Source of the DNA: Marisimplicoccus framensis_A
GTDB taxonomy: Bacteria > Bacteroidota > Bacteroidia > Flavobacteriales > Flavobacteriaceae
Direction of reading: 5' to 3'
Length of the DNA stretch: 23,800 bases
Assembly: GCA_042088875.1 (NCBI GenBank)
Contig: JBELLF010000012.1
Location: 1-23,800, forward strand
The notes below the pieces were generated by a model that was not told the DNA's origin, searched no databases, and saw nothing but the letters and a program-made list of their open reading frames with translations. Below, in pieces: positions 7,449-15,460 of the stretch (positions are counted from its first letter, which is position 1; each line of letters opens with the position of its first letter). The translations under genes and the position numbers were made by a program.

Positions 7449-8519
7449 TTAGTTATAGTTTGATTCAAATTCTTTCATACAATTTATTAGAATTTTAACA
7501 CTTTCAATATCTAGTGCATTGTAAATAGAAGCTCTGAAACCTCCTACAGATCTGTGTCCATTAATTCCAGAAATATTATTATCGGAGCATATACTTTTAA
7601 ATATGTCAGCATCATAACCATCCGCTAGATTAAATGTAGCATTCATATGACTTCTATCATTAATATCTGAAAATCCAACAAAACATTTATTCCTATCAAT
7701 TTCATCATATATCAACTTGGATTTTTCTGAATTTTTTTTCTCAATACTTTCTAAACCTTCAGATTTAATATGTCTTAAATTAATCAATACAGAAAAAATT
7801 GAGAAAACAGGTGGAGTGTTAAATGAACTATCCTTGTCTATATGAACCTTGTAGCTTAGCATGGAAGGCACATCTCTTTTAATCATATCTAATAACTGGT
7901 TTTTAATTAAAACCATAGTAACCCCTGCAGGACCGAGATTCTTCTGAGCACCTGCATATATTAAATCAAATTTTGAAAAATTAATATTTCTTGAAAAAAT
8001 ATCAGAACTCATATCAGCAAATAAAGGAGAGGTAGTTTCTGGGAATGAATTAAATTGAGTGCCAAATATTGTATTGTTTGATGTAATGTGAACATAATCA
8101 AAACCATCATTAATTGTTGATATACTAGGTATATATTTGAAGTTTTTATCTGCAGAAGATGCAATTTCAGATACATCTCCAAACATTTTTGCTTCTTTAA
8201 TAGCTTTTGTTGACCAACTTCCGGTATTTACATAAGCTGCTTTATTATTTAAAAAATTATAAGCTACCATTAAAAATTGCATGCTTGCACCTCCTTGAAG
8301 AAAAAGACAAGAATAATCATCTTTATTTAATGAGGCAATATCAAGTGAAATAGACCTTGCCTCATCCAATACTTCAATAAAATCTTTGCTCCTGTGAGAG
8401 ATTTCTAATATTGATAACCCAGTGTTATTAAAATCATTTATTGCTGATGAGGCTTTTTCAAAAACTATATTAGGTAGGATTGAAGGGCCAGCACTGAAAT
8501 TATGTACTTTATTTTTCAT
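7449..8519 (-). CDS. serC: Phosphoserine aminotransferase SerC
   Basis: This PLP-dependent transaminase of 356 residues converts 3-phosphohydroxypyruvate and glutamate to phosphoserine and 2-oxoglutarate, the second serine step. It also acts in pyridoxal phosphate synthesis in many bacteria. The N-terminal motif NFSAGPSILP, the block LFLQGGASMQF and the PLP-lysine motif YAGAQKNLGPAGVT (K193) identify it. The C-terminal GHRSVGGFRASIYNA block is the usual substrate-binding end. It is followed one base after its stop by serA, so the two consecutive pathway enzymes are co-transcribed. The gene diverges from the ferredoxin gene across a 114-bp control region. Phosphoserine phosphatase (serB) is not in the window. 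Confidence 0.95.
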   Translation of the reverse strand: MKNKVHNFSAGPSILPNIVFEKASSAINDFNNTGLSILEISHRSKDFIEVLDEARSISLDIASLNKDDYSCLFLQGGASMQFLMVAYNFLNNKAAYVNTGSWSTKAIKEAKMFGDVSEIASSADKNFKYIPSISTINDGFDYVHITSNNTIFGTQFNSFPETTSPLFADMSSDIFSRNINFSKFDLIYAGAQKNLGPAGVTMVLIKNQLLDMIKRDVPSMLSYKVHIDKDSSFNTPPVFSIFSVLINLRHIKSEGLESIEKKNSEKSKLIYDEIDRNKCFVGFSDINDRSHMNATFNLADGYDADIFKSICSDNNISGINGHRSVGGFRASIYNALDIESVKILINCMKEFESNYN

Positions 8520-8565
8520 AAATCAATGCAAATATCTAAACTCTGTGTTAATAACCAATAATAGA

Positions 8566-8597
8566 CAATTTTAAATTATGTAAAAATTGTTAACAAA
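8566..8597 (-). promoter_or_regulatory. Candidate serC promoter
   Basis: On the minus strand, TTTG (8597 down to 8594) is followed after 20 bases by TAAAATTG (8573 down to 8566), one mismatch from the Bacteroidota -7 consensus TAnnTTTG. Spacing is within the usual 17-23 range. The leader to the serC ATG would be about 40 bases. The match is imperfect in an AT-rich gap, so this is a modest call. Confidence 0.3.
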
Positions 8598-8614
8598 GAT
8601 TAAACAATAGATGT

Positions 8615-8622
8615 TATTTTTG
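8615..8622 (+). promoter_or_regulatory. -7 promoter element upstream of the ferredoxin operon
   Basis: TATTTTTG is an exact match to TAnnTTTG, the Bacteroidota primary sigma factor -7 element. It lies 11 bases before the ATG at 8634. The nearest TTG for a -33 element (8587-8589) is 25 bases upstream, slightly too far. It probably drives the string of ferredoxin, ychF, parE and parC. Confidence 0.45.
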
Positions 8623-8633
8623 CTCAAAATAAT

Positions 8634-8981
8634 ATGGCAATAATAATAACAGACGAATGTATAAATTGTGGGGCTTGTGAGCCTGAATGTCCAAATAATG
8701 CAATTTATGAAGGTCAAGAATCCTGGGATTACAGTAAGGGTACTAACTTAAAAGGAGATGTAGTATTACCTAATGGTAAAAAGGTTAACTCAGAAAGTAT
8801 AAACTCACCAATATCAGATGAAGTTTATTTCATCGTTCCTGATAAATGTACTGAGTGCATGGGATTTCATGAAGAGCCTCAATGTGCAGCTGTTTGTCCT
8901 GTTGATTGCTGTGTGCCTGATGAAAATAATGTTGAGACAGAGAAAGAACTCTTGTCAAAACAGAAATTTATGCATGAATAA
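8634..8981 (+). CDS. 2[4Fe-4S] ferredoxin (4Fe-4S dicluster protein)
   Basis: This is a small electron carrier of 115 residues. The first cluster-binding motif is CINCGACEPECP near the N-terminus. The second set, in PDKCTECMGFHEEPQCAAVCPVDCC (about residues 64-88), has the enlarged loop between cysteines seen in Allochromatium-type ferredoxins. The extra loop between the two cluster motifs (WDYSKGTNLKGDVV) is typical of the Bacteroidota version. The length is normal and the protein is soluble. Its redox partner is not evident from the neighbourhood. It is followed by ychF after 3 bp, which suggests one transcript. Confidence 0.93.
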   Translation: MAIIITDECINCGACEPECPNNAIYEGQESWDYSKGTNLKGDVVLPNGKKVNSESINSPISDEVYFIVPDKCTECMGFHEEPQCAAVCPVDCCVPDENNVETEKELLSKQKFMHE

Positions 8982-8984
8982 TTA

Positions 8985-10076
8985 ATGAAAGTAGGAATTG
9001 TAGGATTACCCAACGTAGGTAAATCAACTCTTTTTAATTGTCTGTCTCAAAGTAAAGCTCAGAGCGAGAATTACCCATTCTGTACTATTGACCCTAATGT
9101 AAGTATTGTGAATGTTCCTGATAAAAGGTTAAACGACCTTAATAAACTTATAGGTCCAGAAAAGTTGATTCCCACAACTGTTAAGATTGTTGATATCGCC
9201 GGTTTAGTTAAAGGTGCAAGTAAAGGTGAAGGTCTTGGAAATAAATTTTTGTCAAATATCAGGGAAACAGATGCTATAATCCATGTTTTAAGATGTTTCG
9301 ACGATCCAAATGTAGTTCACGTAGATGGAAAGATTAATCCATTGTCTGATAGAGAAGTAGTAGAGTATGAACTCATAATGAAAGATATTGAAATTGTAGA
9401 TAAAAGGTTGGATAAAGTTAAAAAGACACTAAGATCAGGTGGAAATGAAGCAAAAAAAGAAATTGAAATCTTAGAAAGAGTCAAATTGTCCCTTGAAAAC
9501 ATTAAAGCTAACTTAGATGATTACTCCGAAGATGAATTTAAAGATTTTATAAAACCTTTAGATCTTATTTCTTTTAAGCCAATTCTTTATGTATGTAATG
9601 TAGGAGAGTCAGATGTTATTAATGGTAACGATTACGTGGAAATGGTGAAGAAAGAAGTTCATGATAAAAGTTCAGACGTTATAATTATTTCTGCTAAAAT
9701 TGAGTCTGAAATTAATGAACTTGATTCTTTAGATGAGAAGCAGATGTTCCTCGATGACTTGGGGTTAAAAGAACCAGGGTCAAATAAATTAATCAGAGCA
9801 TCATATAAATTATTAAATCTCCATTCTTACTTTACAGCAGGAGAGAAAGAAGTTAGAGCGTGGACTATTAAAATTGGAGATTCTGCTTATGATGCAGCAG
9901 GCCAAATTCACACTGATTTTCAGAAAGGGTTTATTTGTGCTGAAGTTATAAGTTATAAGGATTATATAGAGTTAGGTTCTGAGCTAAAAGTTAAAGAAGC
10001 AGGTAAAATGAGACTTGAAGGGAAGGAATATATTGTTTCTGACGGAGATATAATGCACTTTAGATTTAACATTTAG
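8985..10076 (+). CDS. ychF: Redox-regulated ATPase YchF (OLA1 family)
   Basis: YchF is a conserved ribosome-associated P-loop protein that prefers ATP over GTP. The sequence shows G1 GLPNVGKST (residues 7-15), the G3 region DIAGLVKGASKGEGLGNKFL, and CNVGE at about 204-208, the NxxE form of the G4 motif that explains the ATP preference. A helical domain (about 130-190) and a C-terminal TGS domain (from about 280, ending in DGDIMHFRFNI) complete the family layout. The length of 363 residues is standard. It lies between the ferredoxin gene (3 bp) and parE (13 bp), all on the same strand. Confidence 0.96.
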   Translation: MKVGIVGLPNVGKSTLFNCLSQSKAQSENYPFCTIDPNVSIVNVPDKRLNDLNKLIGPEKLIPTTVKIVDIAGLVKGASKGEGLGNKFLSNIRETDAIIHVLRCFDDPNVVHVDGKINPLSDREVVEYELIMKDIEIVDKRLDKVKKTLRSGGNEAKKEIEILERVKLSLENIKANLDDYSEDEFKDFIKPLDLISFKPILYVCNVGESDVINGNDYVEMVKKEVHDKSSDVIIISAKIESEINELDSLDEKQMFLDDLGLKEPGSNKLIRASYKLLNLHSYFTAGEKEVRAWTIKIGDSAYDAAGQIHTDFQKGFICAEVISYKDYIELGSELKVKEAGKMRLEGKEYIVSDGDIMHFRFNI

Positions 10077-10089
10077 TATATTTATAAAA

Positions 10090-11952
10090 ATGGCTAATAC
10101 ATCAAATTATACAGAAGAAAATATAAAATCATTAGACTGGAGAGAGCATATTAGGCTCAGACCAGGTATGTATATTGGTAAGTCTGGTGATGGCTCTTCC
10201 TCTGATGATGGAATATATGTTCTTCTTAAAGAGATTATTGATAATTGTGTAGATGAATTTGTAATGGGTGAAGGAAAAGTTATTGATATTAAAATTGATG
10301 AAGATATTGTTTCTGTAAGGGATTATGGAAGAGGTATACCAATAGGAAAAGTAGTTGATGTTGTATCAAAAATGAATACTGGAGGTAAATATGATACGAG
10401 AGCATTTAAGAAATCTGTTGGACTTAATGGTGTTGGAACAAAAGCTGTAAACGCATTATCCTCTTCTTTTAAAGTTTTATCAACAAGAGATGGTAAAAGT
10501 AAGTCTGCTGATTTTGAATTAGGCGTATTAGTTAATGAAGAGATGAATAACTCAGACGATAAAAATGGAACGTATGTAGAGTTTTCTCCTGATAAGTCTA
10601 TTTTTAAAAACTACAGATATAGGTTAGAATATGTAGAAAAAATGATAAAGTTCTATGTGTATCTTAACCCTGGACTTACTATAAAACTTAATGGTATTAA
10701 GTTTGTTTCTGACTCTGGTTTAAAAGATTTAATTGAAGATCAGTCGAATACCCAAGATTTCTTATATCCAATTATTCATTTAAAAGGTGATGATATTGAA
10801 ATAGCTATAACTCACTCAAAAACGCAATACAGTGAGGAATACTACTCTTTTGTAAATGGCCAATATACTGTTCAGGGTGGAACACATCAAGCAGCCTTTA
10901 GAGAAGCACTTGTTAAAACAATTAGAGACTTTTATGGGAAGAATTATGATTCATCAGATGTAAGAAAATCAATAATATCAGCAATTAGTATAAAAGTAAT
11001 GGAGCCTGTTTTTGAATCACAGACTAAAACTAAATTAGGATCAACCGAAATGGGTAAAGGACTAAAGTCAGTAAGAGTATTTATTAATGACTTTATAACG
11101 AAAAATTTAGACAATTATTTACATAAAAACCCTGAAATTGCAGATTCTATCCAAAGTAAAATAGTTCAAGCTGAAAGAGAAAGAAAAGAGTTATCAGGTA
11201 TTAGAAAGCTTGCCAGGGAAAGAGCTAAAAAATCTAATCTTCATAATAAAAAATTAAGAGATTGTAGAGTTCATTTAAATGAATTAAAAAAATCCAACAG
11301 ACTTGATTCAACAATTTTCATTACCGAAGGTGATTCTGCTAGCGGATCCATTACAAAATCAAGAGATGTGAATACTCAAGCTGTATTTAGTTTAAGAGGT
11401 AAACCTCTCAACTCATATGGAATGACAAAAAAAATTGTATACGAAAACGAGGAATTCAATCTTCTTCAAGCTGCATTAAATATTGAGAATAGTATAGAAG
11501 ATCTTAGGTATAACAATATTGTTATTGCAACGGATGCAGATGTTGATGGAATGCATATAAGGCTATTAATTATAACTTTTTTCTTACAATTTTTCCCTGA
11601 GCTTATAAAGAATGGTCATCTTTATATACTTCAAACACCTATTTTTAGAGTTAGAAACAAGGAAAAAACTTATTATTGCTATAGTGAAGCAGAAAAAAAT
11701 AGGATATTAGGATCATCGAATAGTAAGTTTGAAATAACAAGATTTAAAGGTCTTGGTGAGATTTCTCCAGATGAATTTAAAAACTTTATTGGTGATGATA
11801 TGAGATTAGACCCTATAGTTATTGACCACTCAACTACAATTGAAAATCTCTTAAGTTTTTACATGGGTAAAAACACTCCAGATAGACAGCAATTTATTAT
11901 TGAAAATCTAAAGGTCGAACTAGATCTTTTAAATGATAAATCTAATGAGTGA
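10090..11952 (+). CDS. parE: DNA topoisomerase IV subunit B (ParE)
   Basis: ParE is the ATPase subunit of topoisomerase IV, which separates linked daughter chromosomes and relaxes supercoils. The GHKL ATP-binding region is at the N-terminus (EIIDNCVDEF, then DYGRGIP and GLNGVGTKAVNALS). The TOPRIM domain has EGDSASGS with E413 and the metal-binding DADVD at 482-486, followed by RFKGLGE. The length of 620 residues suits ParE-type subunits and lacks the large insert of many GyrB proteins. The immediate downstream partner encodes subunit A, which supports ParE rather than GyrB. The 3' end overlaps the parC start, so the two subunits are translationally coupled. Confidence 0.93.
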   Translation: MANTSNYTEENIKSLDWREHIRLRPGMYIGKSGDGSSSDDGIYVLLKEIIDNCVDEFVMGEGKVIDIKIDEDIVSVRDYGRGIPIGKVVDVVSKMNTGGKYDTRAFKKSVGLNGVGTKAVNALSSSFKVLSTRDGKSKSADFELGVLVNEEMNNSDDKNGTYVEFSPDKSIFKNYRYRLEYVEKMIKFYVYLNPGLTIKLNGIKFVSDSGLKDLIEDQSNTQDFLYPIIHLKGDDIEIAITHSKTQYSEEYYSFVNGQYTVQGGTHQAAFREALVKTIRDFYGKNYDSSDVRKSIISAISIKVMEPVFESQTKTKLGSTEMGKGLKSVRVFINDFITKNLDNYLHKNPEIADSIQSKIVQAERERKELSGIRKLARERAKKSNLHNKKLRDCRVHLNELKKSNRLDSTIFITEGDSASGSITKSRDVNTQAVFSLRGKPLNSYGMTKKIVYENEEFNLLQAALNIENSIEDLRYNNIVIATDADVDGMHIRLLIITFFLQFFPELIKNGHLYILQTPIFRVRNKEKTYYCYSEAEKNRILGSSNSKFEITRFKGLGEISPDEFKNFIGDDMRLDPIVIDHSTTIENLLSFYMGKNTPDRQQFIIENLKVELDLLNDKSNE

Positions 11953-14020
11953 TAAAAATGATATTATAAACATAGAAGATTCAAATTACCTCACTAAAGT
12001 TGGGGGTATGTACAAGGAATGGTTCCTTGACTATGCTTCATATGTAATTCTTGAAAGAGCTGTTCCTGATTTAATGGATGGCCTAAAACCAGTTCAAAGA
12101 AGAATTCTTCACTCAATGTTTGATTTAGAGGATGGAAGATATAATAAAGTTGCAAATATTGTTGGTCATACCATGCAATATCATCCTCACGGAGATGCAA
12201 GTATATCTGACGCCATTGTCCAGGTTGGACAAAAAGAATTGCTTATTGATATGCAAGGGAATTGGGGAAACATTTATACGGGTGATAGAGCTGCAGCGTC
12301 TCGTTATATTGAAGCAAGACTATCAAAATTTGCATTAGAGGTTGTTTTTAATCCAAAAACAACTAATTGGCAGCTTTCATATGATGGTAGAAAAAAAGAG
12401 CCTGTTCATTTACCGGTAAAATTTCCACTATTATTGGCTCAAGGTGCTGAAGGTATAGCTGTAGGACTTTCTACTAAAATACTACCTCATAATTTCAATG
12501 AACTAGTTGATGGAAGTATCAAATACTTAAAAGGAAGAAGTTTTAAACTCTTTCCTGATTTTCAAACTGGTGGTAGCATCGATGTTTCAAATTATAATGA
12601 TGGAAATAGAGGAGGTAGGGTTAAAGTTAGAGCAACTGTAGAGAAGTATGATAAAAACACTATAGTAATAAAAGAGATACCTTACGGAACTACTACTGCA
12701 TCTTTAATTGAGTCAATAATAAAGGTCTCTGAAAAAGGTAAAGTTAAAATCAAAAAAATCGAGGATAATACCTCAGCGGAAGTTGAAATATTAGTTTATT
12801 TGCCATCTGGTGCATCGATTCAAAAGACAATTGACTCGTTATTTGCATTTACTCAATGTGAAGTGTCCATTTCACCCTTGTGTTGTATAATATCGGACAA
12901 TAAGCCTCAATTTTTAGGTGTAAGAGATATATTAAAGATATCTACAGATAATACTAAAGATATACTCAAGAAAGAACTGGAAATTCAATTAGATGAACTA
13001 GAAAATCAATGGCATTCAATATCACTTGAAAGAATATTTATAGAGAATAGAATATATAGAGACATTGAGGAAAAGACAACATGGGATGAGGTTTTATCAA
13101 CTATAGATTCTGGTCTGAATCCATTTAAAAGTAAATTAAAAAAAGATATTACAGTTGATGATATTAAAAAACTAACTGAAATTCCAATTAGAAAGATTTC
13201 AAAATTTGATCTAGATAAAGTTAAAGACAAGCTTAATAGTATCGAAGTAAATATAGAAGAGGTAAAAAATAACCTTAATCATCTTGTTGATTACACTATA
13301 CAATATTTTACACATCTAAAGAAACATTATGGAAAAGACAGAAAAAGAAAGACTATAGTTGATGAGTTTGATGAGCTAGATAAGAAAACTATATCAATTA
13401 AAAATTACAAACTATACGTTAATAAGGCTGAGGGATTTGTTGGTACATCTCTTAAAAAGGATGAATTTGTTTGTGATTGTTCTGATCTTGATGATTTAAT
13501 TGTGTTTACATCTGAAGGTATTATGAAGGTAGTTAAAGTTGATAGTAAATTATTTGTGGGAAGAGATATTTTACATGTGGCGCTTTTTAATTCAAAATCT
13601 AAGGAGACTGTTTATAATCTTATATATAGAGATGGTAAAAATGGTACTACATATATGAAAAGATTTAAAGTATCAGGTGTTATCAGAGACAAGGACTATA
13701 ATCTTACTCAGGGAAAAGAAGGGTCTGAAGTTTTATACTTTTCTGAAAATAGTATTGATGAGGCAGATGTAGTTAACGTTTATCTAAGAAAACGTGCTTC
13801 TCTTAAAAAACTAAAATGGGAGCTTGATTTTGCTGATCTTACTACTAAAGGAAGAGATAGTAAAGGAAATATTGTTACTAAATATAATGTTAGGAAAATT
13901 TCTTATAAGGAAAAAAATAAAATAGGTGAGGAGATTAAGAAGATCAAACAGATTGAGGTAAATGATGAGCAACAGGTTCAGTCAAATGATGATGAGGCTC
14001 AAACAAAGCTTGAGTTCTAA
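11945..14020 (+). CDS. parC: DNA topoisomerase IV subunit A (ParC) with a short C-terminal domain
   Basis: ParC is the DNA-breaking and rejoining subunit of topoisomerase IV. The active-site tyrosine is Y121 in AASRYIEARL, and the helix-turn-helix region has YHPHGDAS. The breakage-reunion core runs to about residue 470, ending near HYGKDRKRKT. The beta-pinwheel C-terminal region occupies only about 220 residues and ends in an acidic, glutamine-rich tail. At 691 residues it is shorter than the 850-900 I remember for flavobacterial homologues, so some blades may be missing. The open frame starts at an ATG at 11933, but the ATG at 11945 overlaps the parE stop by only 8 bp and removes four atypical residues, so I prefer it. 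The convergent lipoprotein gene ends 18 bp away. Confidence 0.92.
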   Translation: MSDKNDIINIEDSNYLTKVGGMYKEWFLDYASYVILERAVPDLMDGLKPVQRRILHSMFDLEDGRYNKVANIVGHTMQYHPHGDASISDAIVQVGQKELLIDMQGNWGNIYTGDRAAASRYIEARLSKFALEVVFNPKTTNWQLSYDGRKKEPVHLPVKFPLLLAQGAEGIAVGLSTKILPHNFNELVDGSIKYLKGRSFKLFPDFQTGGSIDVSNYNDGNRGGRVKVRATVEKYDKNTIVIKEIPYGTTTASLIESIIKVSEKGKVKIKKIEDNTSAEVEILVYLPSGASIQKTIDSLFAFTQCEVSISPLCCIISDNKPQFLGVRDILKISTDNTKDILKKELEIQLDELENQWHSISLERIFIENRIYRDIEEKTTWDEVLSTIDSGLNPFKSKLKKDITVDDIKKLTEIPIRKISKFDLDKVKDKLNSIEVNIEEVKNNLNHLVDYTIQYFTHLKKHYGKDRKRKTIVDEFDELDKKTISIKNYKLYVNKAEGFVGTSLKKDEFVCDCSDLDDLIVFTSEGIMKVVKVDSKLFVGRDILHVALFNSKSKETVYNLIYRDGKNGTTYMKRFKVSGVIRDKDYNLTQGKEGSEVLYFSENSIDEADVVNVYLRKRASLKKLKWELDFADLTTKGRDSKGNIVTKYNVRKISYKEKNKIGEEIKKIKQIEVNDEQQVQSNDDEAQTKLEF

Positions 14021-14038
14021 ATAAAAATTAAATAAGTT

Positions 14039-14410
14039 TTAATCGGATATTTTATTCACAGTACCTCTATTTACTTTCTGAGGGTTATTTACCTGGGAAT
14101 ATTCAAAATCATATGAATTTCCATAAGTTCTTAAAATTTTAATTCTGATTGGCCTTCTCTCCTGATTAGTCTTAGGGTTAATCTTTGTTAATATAAATTC
14201 ACACTTATTAACCCATCTTACAGAAGATGAGTCTTTTACACCTTTAAATTCCTCTATTTCATAATTATTAGTTCTAATAAATGTTGATTTAACAATAGAA
14301 TCATTTATTGAAGTAGTAAATTCAAACGATCCAGTCCTAAATTCTATGCAATCTCTTTCAACACTATAGCATGAAATAAACAGAAATGATAGTATAATTG
14401 TCTTTTTCAA
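14039..14410 (-). CDS. Small predicted lipoprotein of unknown function
   Basis: This is a 123-residue protein with a short lipoprotein signal: two lysines, a hydrophobic stretch (TIILSFLFIS) and a candidate lipidated cysteine at 14. The mature part has further cysteines (at about 21 and 69) that could form a disulphide in the periplasm. It resembles a small flavobacterial family often mislabelled DNA topoisomerase IV because of its neighbourhood; I see no topoisomerase motif. The start codon is TTG at 14408-14410, overlapping the TGA of the regulator upstream (TTGA). No ATG precedes the signal sequence, and the signal begins right after the TTG, which supports this start. The 3' end faces parC across 18 bp. 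Confidence 0.68.
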   Translation of the reverse strand: MKKTIILSFLFISCYSVERDCIEFRTGSFEFTTSINDSIVKSTFIRTNNYEIEEFKGVKDSSSVRWVNKCEFILTKINPKTNQERRPIRIKILRTYGNSYDFEYSQVNNPQKVNRGTVNKISD

Positions 14411-14778
14411 TCTCTTAACTTATCAATTTGTTCAAATTTATTGTTTTCGTAGATAAGAATAATAGATTTTATATTTTTATTAGATTCTTTAACAGAATCT
14501 TCAGAATTTTCTTCATCTAAATTATTAAACAGTTCATTTAAAGGTTCTGAATGTGGTTCTGTATCATTTTTATAGCCAAATATTAAATAATCTGTAGATA
14601 TATCCTCAAAAGTCTCTGAAATTTTAATAATTACATCTAAGCTTGGATTATTTCTTTCTGAGAGTAGGTGAGTGACAGATGATTTAGGAATTCCTATTTT
14701 TTCAGCAAATTCAGAATTGCTAAGATTATTATCAGAAATAATTTTCTTTATCCTGTCAAGTATATTTTTTTTTTTCAT
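14407..14778 (-). CDS. Xre-type helix-turn-helix transcriptional regulator
   Basis: This is a 123-residue DNA-binding protein. An HTH_3 domain spans about residues 6-66 (LSNSEFAEKIGIPKSSVTHL as the helix-turn-helix core, then NPSLDVIIKISETF and the closing DYLIFG). An acidic linker follows (about 70-100). The end, KSIILIYENNKFEQID, resembles the short C-terminal strand found in many flavobacterial Xre regulators. The target is unknown, but the protein is translationally coupled to the small lipoprotein gene downstream (4-bp overlap). It faces the lrp gene across a 208-bp AT-rich region with a palindrome, so autoregulation is plausible. An A11 tract lies directly after the start codon. Confidence 0.85.
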   Translation of the reverse strand: MKKKNILDRIKKIISDNNLSNSEFAEKIGIPKSSVTHLLSERNNPSLDVIIKISETFEDISTDYLIFGYKNDTEPHSEPLNELFNNLDEENSEDSVKESNKNIKSIILIYENNKFEQIDKLRD

Positions 14779-14810
14779 TTATCACTTTATATATTATGTA
14801 TAAACAACTG

Positions 14811-14869
14811 ATTTACAGTATTTATTAATTAAATAATTTACAATTGTAAATAGTATAACATTTGTAAAT
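14811..14869. promoter_or_regulatory. Palindrome and repeated half-sites, candidate operator between the Xre and Lrp regulators
   Basis: ATTTACAATTGTAAAT (14836-14851) is a perfect 16-bp inverted repeat. The half-site TTGTAAAT recurs at 14862-14869, and ATTTACAG at 14811-14818 matches the opposite half in 7 of 8 bases. The last copy sits inside ACTG-ATTTA-CAGT (14807-14819), a second small inverted repeat. The array lies between the divergent regulator genes in the 208-bp gap (14779-14986), which otherwise holds only very AT-rich sequence with no exact TAnnTTTG. Either the Xre protein or the Lrp protein could bind it; the sequence alone cannot decide. Confidence 0.45.
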
Positions 14870-14986
14870 TTAGTTAATAATATTCATATTAAAAATCAAA
14901 TAATAATAAAAATTAATGCTGATAATTCAATGAAAATGCGAAAAACGTTAAAGAAATTTAATATTTTAGCAATTAATCCAAATAAA

Positions 14987-15460
14987 ATGCAAAAACTAGA
15001 CAAAATCGATAGAAAAATCTTAGATATTTTAATAGATAATACAAGGACTCCTTTTACAGATATCGCTAAAAGACTACTTATTTCAGCGGGTACAGTTCAT
15101 GTCAGGGTTAAAAAGATGGAAGATCTTGGTATAATTAAAGGTTCATCTTTAACATTAGATTATAATATGCTAGGCTATAATTTTATTGCATATATTGGTG
15201 TGTTGATTGATAGATCAAGAAGAACATATGAGATAATTGAGGAATTAAAGAAAAAGCCATATGTTACTGTAGCTCATATCACAACGGGTAAATACAATAT
15301 TTTTTGTAAAATAAGGGCAAAAGGTACAGAACATGCTAGAGAAATAATATTCTCGATTGATGATGTTGAGGGAGTTTTAAGAACTGAGACTATGATATCA
15401 CTTGAGGAGAGTATAAATGATAAGAAAAGATTAATGAAGAGTATCTTTCAGAAGCTGTAA
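14987..15460 (+). CDS. Lrp/AsnC family transcriptional regulator
   Basis: This is a feast/famine regulator of 157 residues. An N-terminal winged helix-turn-helix (LDKIDRKILDILIDNTRTPF and IAKRLLISAGTVHVRVKKME, to about residue 55) is followed by the ligand-binding RAM domain (FIAYIGVLID, VTVAHITTGKYNIFCKIRAK, to the end). Such proteins form octamers and respond to amino acids. The open frame could begin at ATG 14930, adding 19 basic residues. The ATG at 14987 gives the family's N-terminus directly before the first helix and a normal length, so I use it. The AT-rich upstream region carries the palindrome array, and members of this family are often autoregulated. The gene abuts the 3' end of convergent aroB with zero bases between. 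Confidence 0.88.
   Translation: MQKLDKIDRKILDILIDNTRTPFTDIAKRLLISAGTVHVRVKKMEDLGIIKGSSLTLDYNMLGYNFIAYIGVLIDRSRRTYEIIEELKKKPYVTVAHITTGKYNIFCKIRAKGTEHAREIIFSIDDVEGVLRTETMISLEESINDKKRLMKSIFQKL

Noticed and set aside
7448..7468. Longer serA start at TTG 7468 overlapping serC
   Set aside because: The ATG at 7447 gives the family N-terminus and sits one base after the serC stop.
14021..14038. AT-only inverted repeat between parC and the lipoprotein gene as a terminator
   Set aside because: The stem is only about five A-T pairs around a ten-base loop. In sequence this AT-rich it is expected by chance and has no GC-rich stem.
14930..14986. Longer lrp start at ATG 14930
   Set aside because: The extra 19 residues are basic and unlike the family, whose first helix begins within a few residues of the start; the ATG at 14987 fits better.
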